DNA of 25,379 nt from DATJPD01 sp035506575 (lineage in GTDB: Bacteria; Pseudomonadota; Alphaproteobacteria; CACIAM-22H2), in contig DATJPD010000141.1 in the NCBI GenBank assembly GCA_035506575.1, positions 1 to 25,379 on the forward strand, read 5' to 3'. The notes beneath the pieces are model-generated. The model worked only from the letters and a program-made list of their open reading frames with translations, was not told where the DNA came from and did not search any database. Positions within the stretch are counted from its first letter, which is position 1, and every line of letters starts with the position of its first letter. Below, one piece after another: positions 1-9,254 of this stretch. The translations under genes and the position numbers were made by a program.

Positions 1-990
1 GAGCAGGCTCGCCAGGCGCGTGGTGAGGGCTGCTGGCGTGAACTCGGCGTTGGGGATGAGCCACCCGGCGCCGGCGGCGACCAGTGCTGCGGCGTTGGCG
101 CGCTGATGATCGTCGGTCGCGTACGGGTACGGGACGAGCACCGCCGGCCGGCCGATCACGGTCAGTTCCGCCACCGTCGAGGCCCCGGCGCGGCAGATCA
201 CGAGCGAGGCGTGCGCAAGGCGGGCCGGAAGGTCCTCGAAGAACGTGGCGAGCTCCGCGGCGATGCCGGCCGCGCGGTACGCGCTGCGGGCGGCCTCGAT
301 GTCCTCCGGGCGGCATTGCTGCACGATGGTCAGCCGCGCGCGCTGCTCGGCCGGCAAGGCCGCGACCGCGGCCGGCATGACCTCGCTGAAGACTCTGGCA
401 CCCTGGCTGCCGCCGGTGACGAGAACGCGCACACGGCCATCCGACGGGGAGCTTTCGTATCCTTGATTGCGCAGCCCGATCACCGCCAGCCGCACCGGGT
501 TTCCGGTCATGGTCACCCGGCCGGCGACGGCTTCGGGCAGGAAGCGGACCTGCGGGAACGACGTTGCGATGGCGCTGACGCGCCGCACCAGAAGGCGGTT
601 GGCGCGCCCGAGCACGGCGTTCTGCTCGTGCAGGGCCGTGGGAATGCCGAGCTGGACCGCCGCGAACATCGCCGGCAGGGATGGATACCCGCCGAAGCCC
701 ACCACCGCGGCCGGCCTCAGCCGCCGCAAGAGGCTGCGCGCCCGCATCGTGCTCCACGCGAGATCGAGCCCGCCGCGCAGGCGCTGGACCATCGAGCCGG
801 CGAGGGTCGTCACGGGCAGGCGATGCGTCTCGATCTGCGCCAGCGCGCCCTGATAGCTGCTGCCGCGCCGGTCGGTGACCAGGGCCAGGCGATAGCTGCG
901 CGCGGACAGCGCCCGCGCCAGTGCTTCCGCCGGGAACACGTGGCCACCGGTGCCGCCGGCCGTCAGAACGATGAGCGGGGCGGCACTCAT
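1..990 (-). CDS. murG: MurG, UDP-GlcNAc:lipid I N-acetylglucosaminyltransferase (C-terminus cut by window edge)
   Basis: MurG transfers GlcNAc from UDP-GlcNAc to lipid I at the inner face of the cytoplasmic membrane, giving lipid II. My translation from the ATG at 990 gives an uninterrupted 330 codons to the window edge. It starts MSAAPLIVLTAGGTGGHVFP, with the GT28 glycine-rich loop GGTGGHV at residues 12-18, then GFGGYPS, HEQNAVLGRANR, TGGSQGA, and the donor-site stretch CRAGASTVAEL near the end. Full-length MurG is usually about 355-370 residues, so roughly the last 30-40 are missing on the left. The start codon overlaps the ftsW stop (ATGA), which argues for translational coupling at the end of the dcw operon. 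Identity is secure. Only the C-terminus and whatever follows (often murC) cannot be seen. Confidence 0.96.
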   Translation of the reverse strand, partial: MSAAPLIVLTAGGTGGHVFPAEALARALSARSYRLALVTDRRGSSYQGALAQIETHRLPVTTLAGSMVQRLRGGLDLAWSTMRARSLLRRLRPAAVVGFGGYPSLPAMFAAVQLGIPTALHEQNAVLGRANRLLVRRVSAIATSFPQVRFLPEAVAGRVTMTGNPVRLAVIGLRNQGYESSPSDGRVRVLVTGGSQGARVFSEVMPAAVAALPAEQRARLTIVQQCRPEDIEAARSAYRAAGIAAELATFFEDLPARLAHASLVICRAGASTVAELTVIGRPAVLVPYPYATDDHQRANAAALVAAGAGWLIPNAEFTPAALTTRLASLL

Positions 991-2108
991 TCCAGCTCTC
1001 CCGGGCCGAAGCGCTTGCGCGTCAGCGCCAGCACGAAGCCGACGCCGATCGCGAGCGATAGCAGCGAAGACCCGCCGTAACTGATGAACGGCAACGTCAT
1101 GCCCTTGGTCGGGATCAGGTTCAGGGTCGATCCCATGTTGATCAGCGCCTGCAGGCCGAACTGGGTCATCAGGCCGGCGACCGCGAGCAGGATGAAGAGG
1201 TTGGATTCCTGCAGCGCGCGGGCGAAGCCGCGCAGGACGATGAAGCCGAACAGCGCCACCACGATCAGGCAGGCGATCAGGCCGAATTCCTCGCCGGCGA
1301 CCGCGAAGATGAAGTCGGTATGCGCATCGGGCAGGACCGACTTCACCGTGCCCTCGCCGGGGCCCACGCCGAACAGCCCGCCGTTGAGGAAGGCCTCGAG
1401 CGCCGTGTTGATCTGGTAGGTGTCGCCCGCCTGCGGATCGAGGAAGCGGTCAACGCGGCTCGCCACGTGCGGGAACACGAAATAGGCGGCGACCAGGCTC
1501 GCGACGCCGCTGCCGCCCAGCAGCAGCACCCACAGCATGCGCAAGCCCGCCAGGAAGAACTGGCTGAACCACACCGAGGTGATGACGATCGTCATGCCGA
1601 CGTCCGGCTGCAGCAGCAGCAGCGAGACGACGAGGAAAAAGAGGCCGATCGCGATGAGATCGCCCGGGAACCGCTCGTGCTTGCGCTGGGTGGCGAACAG
1701 CCAGGCGGCGACCACGGCGAAGGTCGGCTTGACGAACTCCGACGGTTGGATCGACAGGCCGGGCAGGTGGATCCAGCGCCTGGCCCCCTTGATCTCGACG
1801 CCGACGACGAACGTGGCGGCGAGCAGGGACACCGCAATCACGAATCCGACGAGGGCCAGGATCCGCACGGCGCGCGGGCTCAGCATCGAGATCGCGACCA
1901 TGATCGCGATCGCCGGAATGAAGAGGCCGATCTGCCGCCGCACGAAGAAGAAGGGGTCGAGCCCGATGCGCGTGGCGACGGCCGGTGTCGCCGCCATGGC
2001 GAGCACGACGCCGAAGCCGATCAGGCAGCTGAGCGCCGCCAGGGTCCAGTGGTCCACGGTCCACCACCAGCGGGCGAGCAGGGAGGTGTCGGCGCGCGCG
2101 ATGTTCAT
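987..2108 (-). CDS. ftsW: FtsW, SEDS-family septal peptidoglycan polymerase
   Basis: FtsW is a polytopic inner-membrane glycosyltransferase that polymerises lipid II at the septum together with FtsI. The 373-residue protein has a cytoplasmic start with WWW around 14-16 and about ten hydrophobic segments. Family motifs visible are KGARRWI (108-113), QPSEFVK (121-127), the large periplasmic loop with DAHTDFIFAV (261-270), which holds the aspartate region associated with SEDS catalysis, and FISYGGSS near the C-terminus. Length is normal for the family. The ATG overlaps the murD stop by four bases (ATGA) and its own TGA overlaps the murG start, so it sits in a coupled murD-ftsW-murG block. RodA is the main alternative, but the dcw context and septal motifs favour FtsW. 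Confidence 0.97.
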   Translation of the reverse strand: MNIARADTSLLARWWWTVDHWTLAALSCLIGFGVVLAMAATPAVATRIGLDPFFFVRRQIGLFIPAIAIMVAISMLSPRAVRILALVGFVIAVSLLAATFVVGVEIKGARRWIHLPGLSIQPSEFVKPTFAVVAAWLFATQRKHERFPGDLIAIGLFFLVVSLLLLQPDVGMTIVITSVWFSQFFLAGLRMLWVLLLGGSGVASLVAAYFVFPHVASRVDRFLDPQAGDTYQINTALEAFLNGGLFGVGPGEGTVKSVLPDAHTDFIFAVAGEEFGLIACLIVVALFGFIVLRGFARALQESNLFILLAVAGLMTQFGLQALINMGSTLNLIPTKGMTLPFISYGGSSLLSLAIGVGFVLALTRKRFGPGELE

Positions 2109-3508
2109 GCGTGGCCTCCGTCCGGCTGCGGCGGGCGTGCGCCCGGCAGCGCCAGGGCGAGCTTGCGGAAGGCATCGCCGCGCGCCTCGAAGCTCGTGAA
2201 CTGGTCGAAGGACGCGCAGGCGGGCGACAGCAGCGCCACGGCCCCTCGCGCCTTGCCACCGGCCGTATCGCGATGCGCCGCGGCCACCGCCGCGTCCAAG
2301 GTTCCGGTGATCTCGTGCGGCACCGAGCCGAGCGTGCGCGCGAACGCGGGGGCCGCCTCACCGATCAGATAGGCGCGGCGGATGCGCGGGAACAACGGCA
2401 CGAGGGCGTCGATGCCGCCCTCCTTCGGCTTGCCGCCCGCGATCCAGTAGATCTGGTCGTAGCAGACGAACGCCTTGGCGACCGCGTCGGCGTTGGTTGC
2501 CTTGCTGTCGTTGATGAAGGGCACGCCATCGACCACCGCCACCAGCTCCTGGCGGTGCGGCAGCCCCGGATACGAGGCGAGAGCGGCCGCGATCGCGGCG
2601 GCACTGACGCCCACCGCACGGCAGGCCGCGTAGGCGGCCGCGGCGTTCTGCCAGTTGTGCGTGCCGGGCAGGGTCGGGATCGGATTGAGATCGGCCACTT
2701 TGGCCGGCGTGCCTCCGATCGCGTCGTAAAGGATGCCCGCCTCGACATAGACGCCGCGGTCCAGCCGGCGCGCGGCCGAGATCGGGATCACGGTCGCGGC
2801 ACCCTGCTTGATGAGATCGGCATGGATGCCGCGGCAGATATCGTCGTCGACGCCGATGACGGCGGTCTGCGGCGTCTTCTGGCCGCGGTAGATCAGCCGC
2901 TTGGCCGCGACATAGCCGTCCATGCCGCCGTGGCGGTCGAGATGATCGGGAGTCACGTTGATCAGCACGGCCACGTCGAAGACGAGCGAGGGCGTCAGCT
3001 CGAGCTGATACGACGACATCTCGAGCACGTAGAGCCCGTCGCCCACAGGATCGAGCGCCAGCACCGGCGTGCCGATATTGCCGCCGACCGCCACACGCCG
3101 GCCGGCCTTGGCCAGGATGTGGCCGACGAGAGCGGTCGTCGTCGACTTGCCGTTGGTCCCCGTAATGCCGATGTAGCTCGCCCGCCGCTCGCTGCGCGCG
3201 AGCAGCTCGATGTCGCCGATGATCTCGACCCCGTTCTTCCGGGCAAGGGCCGCGACCGGGTTCGGCTTGGGATAGGTGTGCGGGATGCCGGGGCTGAGGA
3301 CGAGGCTCGTCACCTCGTCCCAGTCGCACTGCGCGAGATCGACTGGCTCGAAGCCGCGTCCCTTCGCGGTGGCGCGGCCCTTCTCGCTGTCGTCCCACGC
3401 CCATACCTCGGCGCCGCCGGCGCGCAGCGCCGCGGCGGTCGCGAGCCCGGACTTGCCGAGGCCCATGACCGCGATCTTGCGGCCTGCGAGGAAGGCGAGG
3501 TTGATCAC
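2105..3508 (-). CDS. murD: MurD, UDP-MurNAc-L-alanine:D-glutamate ligase
   Basis: MurD is a cytoplasmic ATP-dependent ligase that adds D-glutamate to UDP-MurNAc-L-Ala. The 467-residue protein has the N-terminal Rossmann-like stretch KIAVMGLGKSGLA (11-23) and the Mur ligase ATP loop GITGTNGKSTT (114-124). These are followed by EMSSYQLE, NVTPDHLDRH, the central HNWQN motif and the C-terminal SPACASFDQF, which is typical of MurD. It starts with GTG. The Shine-Dalgarno-like AGGTGA upstream is formed by the last bases and stop codon of mraY, only seven bases away, so translation is probably coupled. The stop overlaps the ftsW start. D-glutamate is its substrate, which makes the putative D-glutamate-related genes at the other end of the window worth noting, although no functional link is shown. 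Confidence 0.97.
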   Translation of the reverse strand: MINLAFLAGRKIAVMGLGKSGLATAAALRAGGAEVWAWDDSEKGRATAKGRGFEPVDLAQCDWDEVTSLVLSPGIPHTYPKPNPVAALARKNGVEIIGDIELLARSERRASYIGITGTNGKSTTTALVGHILAKAGRRVAVGGNIGTPVLALDPVGDGLYVLEMSSYQLELTPSLVFDVAVLINVTPDHLDRHGGMDGYVAAKRLIYRGQKTPQTAVIGVDDDICRGIHADLIKQGAATVIPISAARRLDRGVYVEAGILYDAIGGTPAKVADLNPIPTLPGTHNWQNAAAAYAACRAVGVSAAAIAAALASYPGLPHRQELVAVVDGVPFINDSKATNADAVAKAFVCYDQIYWIAGGKPKEGGIDALVPLFPRIRRAYLIGEAAPAFARTLGSVPHEITGTLDAAVAAAHRDTAGGKARGAVALLSPACASFDQFTSFEARGDAFRKLALALPGARPPQPDGGHA

Positions 3509-3515
3509 GGGCGGC

Positions 3516-4604
3516 TCACCTCAGCTTCAGGGTGGAGAGGCCGGCCATGGCCAGGATCAAGGCGATGATCCAGAAGCGGATGACGATCGTCGGCTCCTTC
3601 CAGCCCTTCTTCTCGAAGTGGTGGTGGAGCGGCGCCATCATGAACACGCGCTTGCCGGTCAGCTTGAACGAGGCGACCTGCACGATCACCGACACGGTCT
3701 CGAGCACGAACAGCCCGCCGATGATCGCGAGCACGATCTCCTGCTTGATCGCGACGCTGACCGCACCCAGCGCTCCGCCCATCGACAAGGAGCCGGTGTC
3801 GCCCATGAAGATCGAGGCGGGCGGGGCGTTGAACCACAGGAAGCCGAGGGCCGCCCCGACCAGGGCCGAGCACAGCACCGCGAGCTCGCCGGTCCCGGGC
3901 ACGTGATTGATCAGGAGGTAGTTGGAGAAGATCGCGTTGCCGACGAAGTAGGAGAACACGGCGAAGCTTGCGGCCGCGATCATCACCGGGACGATCGCCA
4001 GCCCGTCGAGCCCGTCGGTGAGGTTCACCGCGTTCGACGCGCCGATCATCACGAACATCGCGAACGGGAAGAAGAACCAGCCGATGTTGAACACGGCCGA
4101 CTTGAACATCGGCATGACCACGGCGGTGGCGATCGGGTCGCGCGTGATCGAGGTGATCCAGAGGGTCGCCGCGAAGGAGAAAGCCGCCTGCACGATGAGC
4201 TTGTTCTTGCCCGGCAGCCCCTTGGTGTTGCGCTTGGTGACCTTGAGGAAGTCGTCGACCCAGCCCACCAGGCCGAAGCCGAGTGTCACCATCAGCACCG
4301 ACCACACATAGCCGTTGCGCAGATCGGCCCACAGCAGCGTGGAGATGGTCACGGCAAGGAGGATCATCACGCCGCCCATGGTCGGCGTGCCCTTCTTGGT
4401 CAGGAGATGGCTCTCCGGTCCGTCGAGGCGGATCGGCTGGCCTTCCCGCTGCTTGCGCCGCAGCCAGTCGATGATCGGCTGGCCGAAGACGAAGCAGATG
4501 ACCAGCGCGGTCAGGGTGGCACCGCCGGACCGGAACGTCAGATAGCGGAAGAGATTGAGCGGACCGAATTGGTCGGAGAGCGGTGCGAGCAAGTTGAAGA
4601 GCAT
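3516..4604 (-). CDS. mraY: MraY, phospho-MurNAc-pentapeptide translocase
   Basis: MraY is an integral membrane enzyme that transfers phospho-MurNAc-pentapeptide from UDP to undecaprenyl phosphate, forming lipid I. The 362-residue protein is of normal length and carries all the hallmark motifs: TMGGVMIL (75-82), the aspartate pair in VDDFLKV (DD 117-118), NLTDGLDGLA (194-203), FMGDTGSLSMGG (267-277) and the HHH triad in APLHHHFEKKGW (327-329). Around ten hydrophobic segments are evident. The ATG is preceded by a strong GGAGGAAGA ribosome-binding site located in the 12-base gap after murF. There is nothing unusual in the sequence. Confidence 0.98.
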   Translation of the reverse strand: MLFNLLAPLSDQFGPLNLFRYLTFRSGGATLTALVICFVFGQPIIDWLRRKQREGQPIRLDGPESHLLTKKGTPTMGGVMILLAVTISTLLWADLRNGYVWSVLMVTLGFGLVGWVDDFLKVTKRNTKGLPGKNKLIVQAAFSFAATLWITSITRDPIATAVVMPMFKSAVFNIGWFFFPFAMFVMIGASNAVNLTDGLDGLAIVPVMIAAASFAVFSYFVGNAIFSNYLLINHVPGTGELAVLCSALVGAALGFLWFNAPPASIFMGDTGSLSMGGALGAVSVAIKQEIVLAIIGGLFVLETVSVIVQVASFKLTGKRVFMMAPLHHHFEKKGWKEPTIVIRFWIIALILAMAGLSTLKLR

Positions 4605-4616
4605 TCTTCCTCCCGT

Positions 4617-6041
4617 TCAGCCTTTCTGGCCTTCTTGCGCGAGCAGCGCGTCGACGATCCGGCCCATGCGGCTGCCGAACGAGCCTTTGACCACCACGAC
4701 ATCGCCCGGGCGCAACGCCGCGCGCACGAGCGGCAGCAGGGCATCCGAGGCCGGCGCATGCGCGCCGCGACGTGCTGCCGGCAGCGCCTCGTGCAGGCGG
4801 TGCATGTTGGCGCCGCAGGTGAACACGAGATCGACGCCGGCCGCGGCCAGAGGTGCTGCAAGACCGGCGTGCAGCTCGGGCGCGGTCGGCCCCAGCTCGA
4901 GCATGTCGCCGAGCACGGCGACGCGCCGGCCGCCCGGGCCGGGCTCGGCCGCCTTCAGCACGTCGAACGACGCGTGCATCGACACGGGGCTTGCGTTGTA
5001 GCTGTCGTCGATCAGCTCGTACGTGCCGCCCGGGAGCGGCACGCGATGGCGTTGCCCGCGGCCTTTCTGGGCGGCGAACTGCGCGAACGCCGCCGACGCC
5101 GCTTCGATGTCGACGCCGAGGGCATCGCAAGCCGCGAGCACGGCCAGGGTATTGAAGGCCCAGTGGCGGCCCGGAGCGCCGATCCGGTAGGTCAGGCGCC
5201 GGCCTTCGGCCTCGGCGGTCACGGTGGAGGCGGTGGGCTCGGGCTTGAACTCTGCGAGGCGGTACTCGGCGCGCGCATCGGCGCCGAATCCCACGACGCG
5301 CGCAGCGCCGCGCGCCCGGGCGCGCCCGGCCAGGAACTCGAAGAAGCGGTTGTCGCGATTGAGCACTGCCACGCCGCCGCCGCGGTCGAAGCCCTCGAAG
5401 ATCTCCGCCTTGGCGGCCGCCACCCCGTCGATGCCGTCGGCGAAGTTCTCGGTGTGCACGCCCTCGACCGTGGTGATGATCGCGGCGTGGGGGCGCACGA
5501 GCCGGGCGAGCGGGGTGATCTCGCCGGCATGGTTCATGCCGATCTCGAACACCGCGAACTCGGCGTCATCCGGCAGGCGCGCCAGGGTCAGCGGCACGCC
5601 GATGTGGTTGTTGAAGCTGGCTGCACTGGCGTGCGTCGGGCGCTTCGGGCGGCCGCCGGCATCGAGCGCCAGGCGCAGCGCATCCTTGGTACTCGTCTTG
5701 CCGACGCTGCCGGTCACGGCCGCGACGCGGGCGCGGCTGCGCGCGCGCGCGGCGCGGCCCAATCCTTCGAGGCCGCGCAAGGTGTCTGCCACGACGAGCA
5801 GCGGCGCCGCTGCGGGCACATCGGCCGGGATGTGCGCCACCATGGCCGCCGCAGCACCTGCGGCCAGCGCCGCGGCGACGTGGTCGTGCCCGTCGTGGTT
5901 CGGCCCCTTGAGCGCCACGAACAAATCGCCCTTCTGCACGGTGCGGCTGTCGATCGACACGCCAGTCGCGGCAAATGCCGCCGTTGTCCGGCCGCCGGTC
6001 GCGGCCGCTGTGTCTTGCGCGGTCCAGAGCGCGGCATTCAT
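4617..6041 (-). CDS. murF: MurF, UDP-MurNAc-tripeptide:D-alanyl-D-alanine ligase
   Basis: MurF adds the D-Ala-D-Ala dipeptide to UDP-MurNAc-tripeptide in the cytoplasm using ATP. The 474-residue protein has the N-terminal DSRTVQKGDLFVALKG motif (31-46), the ATP loop VTGSVGKTSTK (109-119), EIGMNHAGEI in the central domain, a DDSYNASP substrate-site motif, and VLGDMLELG near the start of the C-terminal domain. This set is specific to MurF among the Mur ligases. The ATG overlaps the murE stop (ATGA), and the gene is followed by mraY after 12 bases. Its length is within the family range. A long ORF on the opposite strand is a codon-bias shadow. Confidence 0.97.
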   Translation of the reverse strand: MNAALWTAQDTAAATGGRTTAAFAATGVSIDSRTVQKGDLFVALKGPNHDGHDHVAAALAAGAAAAMVAHIPADVPAAAPLLVVADTLRGLEGLGRAARARSRARVAAVTGSVGKTSTKDALRLALDAGGRPKRPTHASAASFNNHIGVPLTLARLPDDAEFAVFEIGMNHAGEITPLARLVRPHAAIITTVEGVHTENFADGIDGVAAAKAEIFEGFDRGGGVAVLNRDNRFFEFLAGRARARGAARVVGFGADARAEYRLAEFKPEPTASTVTAEAEGRRLTYRIGAPGRHWAFNTLAVLAACDALGVDIEAASAAFAQFAAQKGRGQRHRVPLPGGTYELIDDSYNASPVSMHASFDVLKAAEPGPGGRRVAVLGDMLELGPTAPELHAGLAAPLAAAGVDLVFTCGANMHRLHEALPAARRGAHAPASDALLPLVRAALRPGDVVVVKGSFGSRMGRIVDALLAQEGQKG

Positions 6042-7510
6042 GCCGCACCTCCGTTTGGAGTGCTGGCATCGATGGCCGCGACCGCCTCGCGCGCGACCTC
6101 GAGGTCGTCGAAGGGATGGACGGTGCCGGCCACGATCTGGCCGCGCTCGTGCCCCTTGCCGGCAATGACGAGCAGGTCGCCGCCTGCGAGCTCCTCGACC
6201 GCCACCTGGATCGCCGTCCGCCGGTCGCCGATCTCGCGCGCACTGGGGCAGGCGGCCAGGATCTGCCGGCGGATGAGGGCTGCATCCTCGTTGCGCGGAT
6301 TGTCATCGGTCACGATCACGCGGTCGGCGAGGCGCTCGGCGATCGCCCCCATCTGCGGCCGCTTGCCGGCGTCGCGGTTGCCGCCACAGCCGAACACCAC
6401 GACGAGCCGCCGGGTGGCGTGCGGCCGCAAGGCCACGAGGATGGTTTCGAGGGCATCCGGCGTGTGGGCGTAATCCACGTAGACGGCCGCCCCGTTGCGC
6501 CGCACCGCCGCACGCTGCAGGCGGCCCGGCACGCCTTCGAGCGTTGCCAGGAGTAGCGTCGCGGCCTCGGCCGCAGCCCCATCGGCCAGGACAAGGCCGA
6601 GTGCGGCGAGCGCATTCATCGCCTGGAATTCGGCGACCAGCGGCATGTCGATCTCGGCGGGCTTGCCGAATACCGAGAGGCGGAGATGCTGCCCGTGCGG
6701 GTTCCGGACCACCTGCTCGAGCCGCAGCTCGGCCCCATGATGGCCGTAGCCGATGACGCGATGGCCCGCGGCGCGGCACAGGGCGAGAAGCTCATTGAAG
6801 TGTGGTTCGTCGGCGTTCAACACGGCAACCCCACCCGGCGCCATCACGTCGGTGAAGAGGCGCTTCTTGGCCGCGAAGTAGCCCTCCATCGTGCCGTGGT
6901 AGTCGAGATGGTCGCGTGTCAAATTGGTGAACGCAGCCGCGGTGACGTGCACCCCGTCGAGGCGGTGCTGCGATAGGCCGTGGCTCGACGCCTCCATGGC
7001 CAGATGGTCGACGCCGGCGGCCGCGAGGGCTGCGAGATCCTCGTGCAGAGCGACCGGATCGGGCGTGGTGAGCGAGCCGGGCCGGGTGGCGTGCGGAGCC
7101 ACGAGACCCAGGGTGCCGAGGCTCGCCGCCTTGAAGCCGAGCTTCGTCCACATCTGGCGCGTGAACGTGACGACGGAGGTCTTGCCGTTGGTGCCGGTCA
7201 CGGCGGCGATCGTGCGCGGCTGGCCGGCGTGGAAGCGCGCGGCCATCAGCGCGAAGTCGCGCCGCGGGTTGGCCGAGGGAACGAGCGGCACGCCGTTCGG
7301 CACGGCAAGTCCCGGCCGGCCGAGCACCGCCGCCGCCCCGCGGCCGACGGCGTCGGCGACGAAACTGCCTCCGTCGGCCGCCGTGCCCGGCAGGGCCGCG
7401 AACAGCCAGCCCGGCTGCACGCGGCGCGAATCCGCCGTGATCCCGACGATGTCGGGATCCGCGCCGGCCGCGCGGGCCGTGCCAGTCTCTACCAGTGAAC
7501 TCAAGCGCAC
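6038..7510 (-). CDS. murE: MurE, UDP-MurNAc-L-Ala-D-Glu:meso-diaminopimelate ligase
   Basis: MurE adds the third stem-peptide residue. The 490-residue protein contains GITADSRRVQPGWLFAA (23-39), the ATP loop VTGTNGKTS (104-112), LTRDHLDYHGTME (197-209), YAHTPDAL and DDNPRNEDA. The DNPR motif (403-406) is the known signature for meso-diaminopimelate rather than lysine, so the cell wall is predicted to be DAP-type. The start is uncertain. The GTG at 7510 has a GAGG only two bases upstream, whereas the in-frame TTG two codons later (7504) sits eight bases from that GAGG and may be the real start. It follows ftsI after 43 bases, the widest gap inside this dcw cluster. Confidence 0.96.
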   Translation of the reverse strand: MRLSSLVETGTARAAGADPDIVGITADSRRVQPGWLFAALPGTAADGGSFVADAVGRGAAAVLGRPGLAVPNGVPLVPSANPRRDFALMAARFHAGQPRTIAAVTGTNGKTSVVTFTRQMWTKLGFKAASLGTLGLVAPHATRPGSLTTPDPVALHEDLAALAAAGVDHLAMEASSHGLSQHRLDGVHVTAAAFTNLTRDHLDYHGTMEGYFAAKKRLFTDVMAPGGVAVLNADEPHFNELLALCRAAGHRVIGYGHHGAELRLEQVVRNPHGQHLRLSVFGKPAEIDMPLVAEFQAMNALAALGLVLADGAAAEAATLLLATLEGVPGRLQRAAVRRNGAAVYVDYAHTPDALETILVALRPHATRRLVVVFGCGGNRDAGKRPQMGAIAERLADRVIVTDDNPRNEDAALIRRQILAACPSAREIGDRRTAIQVAVEELAGGDLLVIAGKGHERGQIVAGTVHPFDDLEVAREAVAAIDASTPNGGAA

Positions 7511-7553
7511 GTCCTCAACTCTCGCAACACAAGCTCAACCCCCGCCCCTCCGA

Positions 7554-9254
7554 TCAGCGGACAGCCACGTTGATCAATCCCGGCTCGCGGAACTCGACGC
7601 TGGCCGGGTCGACCGGCGGAATTCCGTAAAGCGACGCGATCTGGTTCACGAGGCGGCCGGCCGCGGGCACGGCGGTCCAGCCGGCGGTCGCGAAGCCATG
7701 CGTGAGCTTGTTGCCGTGCGCCTCGTCCAGCATCACGTACAGGACGAACTTCGGCGCATTGATCGGGAACGCGCCGACGAAGGCCTGGATGTTGGCGTGG
7801 CGCAGATAATGGCCGTTGACGTTCTTCTCAGCCGTGCCGGTCTTGCCGCCGACGAAATAGCCGGGAACGTTGGCGAACCTCGCCGTCCCGCCTTCCACGA
7901 CGAGGCGCATCAGTCCGCGCAGCTGGTCGGAGGTCTGGGTCGAGATCACGCGCTGGCCGAGCGGAACGTCGCCGGGCGCGCGCTTCAGGATGGTCGCGGG
8001 GCGCAGGAGGCCGCCATTGACCAGGGCCGTCACGCCGACGACGAGTTGCAGCGGCGTCACTGCGATGCCATGCCCGAATGCGACGGTCATCACGTTGATG
8101 TCGCGCCACGGGTTCGGAACCTGGGGATTCGCGACCTCCGGCAGCTCGATGCTGGCCGGCTTCAGGAGGCCGAGCCGGCCGAGGAAGTCGCGCTGACGGT
8201 CACGCCCGATATCGAGCGCCATCTTCGCCGAGCCGATGTTCGACGAATACATGATGATCTCGGGTACCGAGAGCCAGCGGTTCTTGGGCTCGTCATCCGA
8301 GATGGTGAAGCGCGCGACATGGATCGGCTTCGATGCGTCATAGCCATCGCGGAGCGTGACGACGCGGTCGTCGAGGGCGGCCGCGACGTTGAACAGCTTG
8401 AAGGTCGAACCCGGCTCGTAGGTGCCCAGCGTCAGCCGGTTGAAACGCGTCTCGGGCGGCGATGCGCCCGGGTTGTTGGGGTCGAAATCGGGCAGCGAGA
8501 CCATGGAGAGGACCTCGCTGGTCTTGACGTCGACCACCAGGGCGGCTCCGCCGATCGCATGGAACTCTTCGATCACGGCCCGCAGCTCCTGATGGACCTC
8601 GTGCTGCAGCCGCACGTCGATCGAGAGCTCCAGCGGGTCGCCGGACTGCTTCAGGCGGTCGTCGAAGAACTCCTCGGCGCCGGCCAGGCCGTGGTTGTCC
8701 ACATCGGTGAAGCCGATCACGTGCGCGGTGAGCGGCCCGAAGGGATAGACGCGGCGCTCCTCGCGCTGGAAGAACAGGCCCGGGATGCCAAGGCGGTTGA
8801 CCGCGAATTCCTCGCGCGGCGTGAGTCCCCGCTTGATCCAGATGAAGCCGCGGCCCGAGGCAAGGCGCCGCTGCACGTCGCCTGGGTCCAGCCCAGGCAG
8901 CACCTGCGCCAGCTTCGACGCCGCATCGGCTGCGTCGAGGATCAGCTTCGGGTTGGCGTAGAGCGACGCCGTGGCCAGCGAGGTCGCGAGCAAGGTGCCG
9001 TTGCGGTCGACGATGTCGGCGCGGTCGTGCTCGATCGCCGGCAGGCGGCGGCCCTGGCTGATGCGCGGCTCGTGCCCTTCCTTGAGCAGTGTCACGTCGG
9101 CAAGGCGCAGGCCCACCACGGAAAAACCGACGGCAAAGAGGATGCCGCCGATCACCAGACGGTGGCGGGCGATCTCGAGCGACTGCTTGGCCGTGCCTTC
9201 GAGGCGAAGGCGCGCCGGCAGCGACCGCAGGACGTCGGTGAGACGCGTCGCCAT
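7554..9254 (-). CDS. ftsI: FtsI (PBP3), septal peptidoglycan transpeptidase
   Basis: FtsI is a class B penicillin-binding protein anchored in the inner membrane, with a periplasmic transpeptidase domain that cross-links septal peptidoglycan. I place the start at the ATG at 9254, giving 566 residues. An upstream in-frame extension exists but lies wholly inside ftsL and is not needed. One transmembrane segment lies at about 33-53, followed by the PBP dimerisation region (RADIVDRNGTLLA, 78-90). The transpeptidase active-site motifs are STFK (Ser283-Lys286), SSN (337-339) and KTG (471-473). The ATG shares one base with the ftsL stop (TGATG). FtsL, FtsW and FtsI are encoded in the same operon, as expected for the divisome core. 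Confidence 0.96.
   Translation of the reverse strand: MATRLTDVLRSLPARLRLEGTAKQSLEIARHRLVIGGILFAVGFSVVGLRLADVTLLKEGHEPRISQGRRLPAIEHDRADIVDRNGTLLATSLATASLYANPKLILDAADAASKLAQVLPGLDPGDVQRRLASGRGFIWIKRGLTPREEFAVNRLGIPGLFFQREERRVYPFGPLTAHVIGFTDVDNHGLAGAEEFFDDRLKQSGDPLELSIDVRLQHEVHQELRAVIEEFHAIGGAALVVDVKTSEVLSMVSLPDFDPNNPGASPPETRFNRLTLGTYEPGSTFKLFNVAAALDDRVVTLRDGYDASKPIHVARFTISDDEPKNRWLSVPEIIMYSSNIGSAKMALDIGRDRQRDFLGRLGLLKPASIELPEVANPQVPNPWRDINVMTVAFGHGIAVTPLQLVVGVTALVNGGLLRPATILKRAPGDVPLGQRVISTQTSDQLRGLMRLVVEGGTARFANVPGYFVGGKTGTAEKNVNGHYLRHANIQAFVGAFPINAPKFVLYVMLDEAHGNKLTHGFATAGWTAVPAAGRLVNQIASLYGIPPVDPASVEFREPGLINVAVR

Noticed and set aside
3276..6473. 1065-codon open frame on the plus strand across murD, mraY and murF
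   Set aside because: It runs antisense to three unmistakable genes, and its product is low-complexity His/Arg/Glu/Asp/Gly-rich with no domain. High-GC codon bias produces such open shadows.
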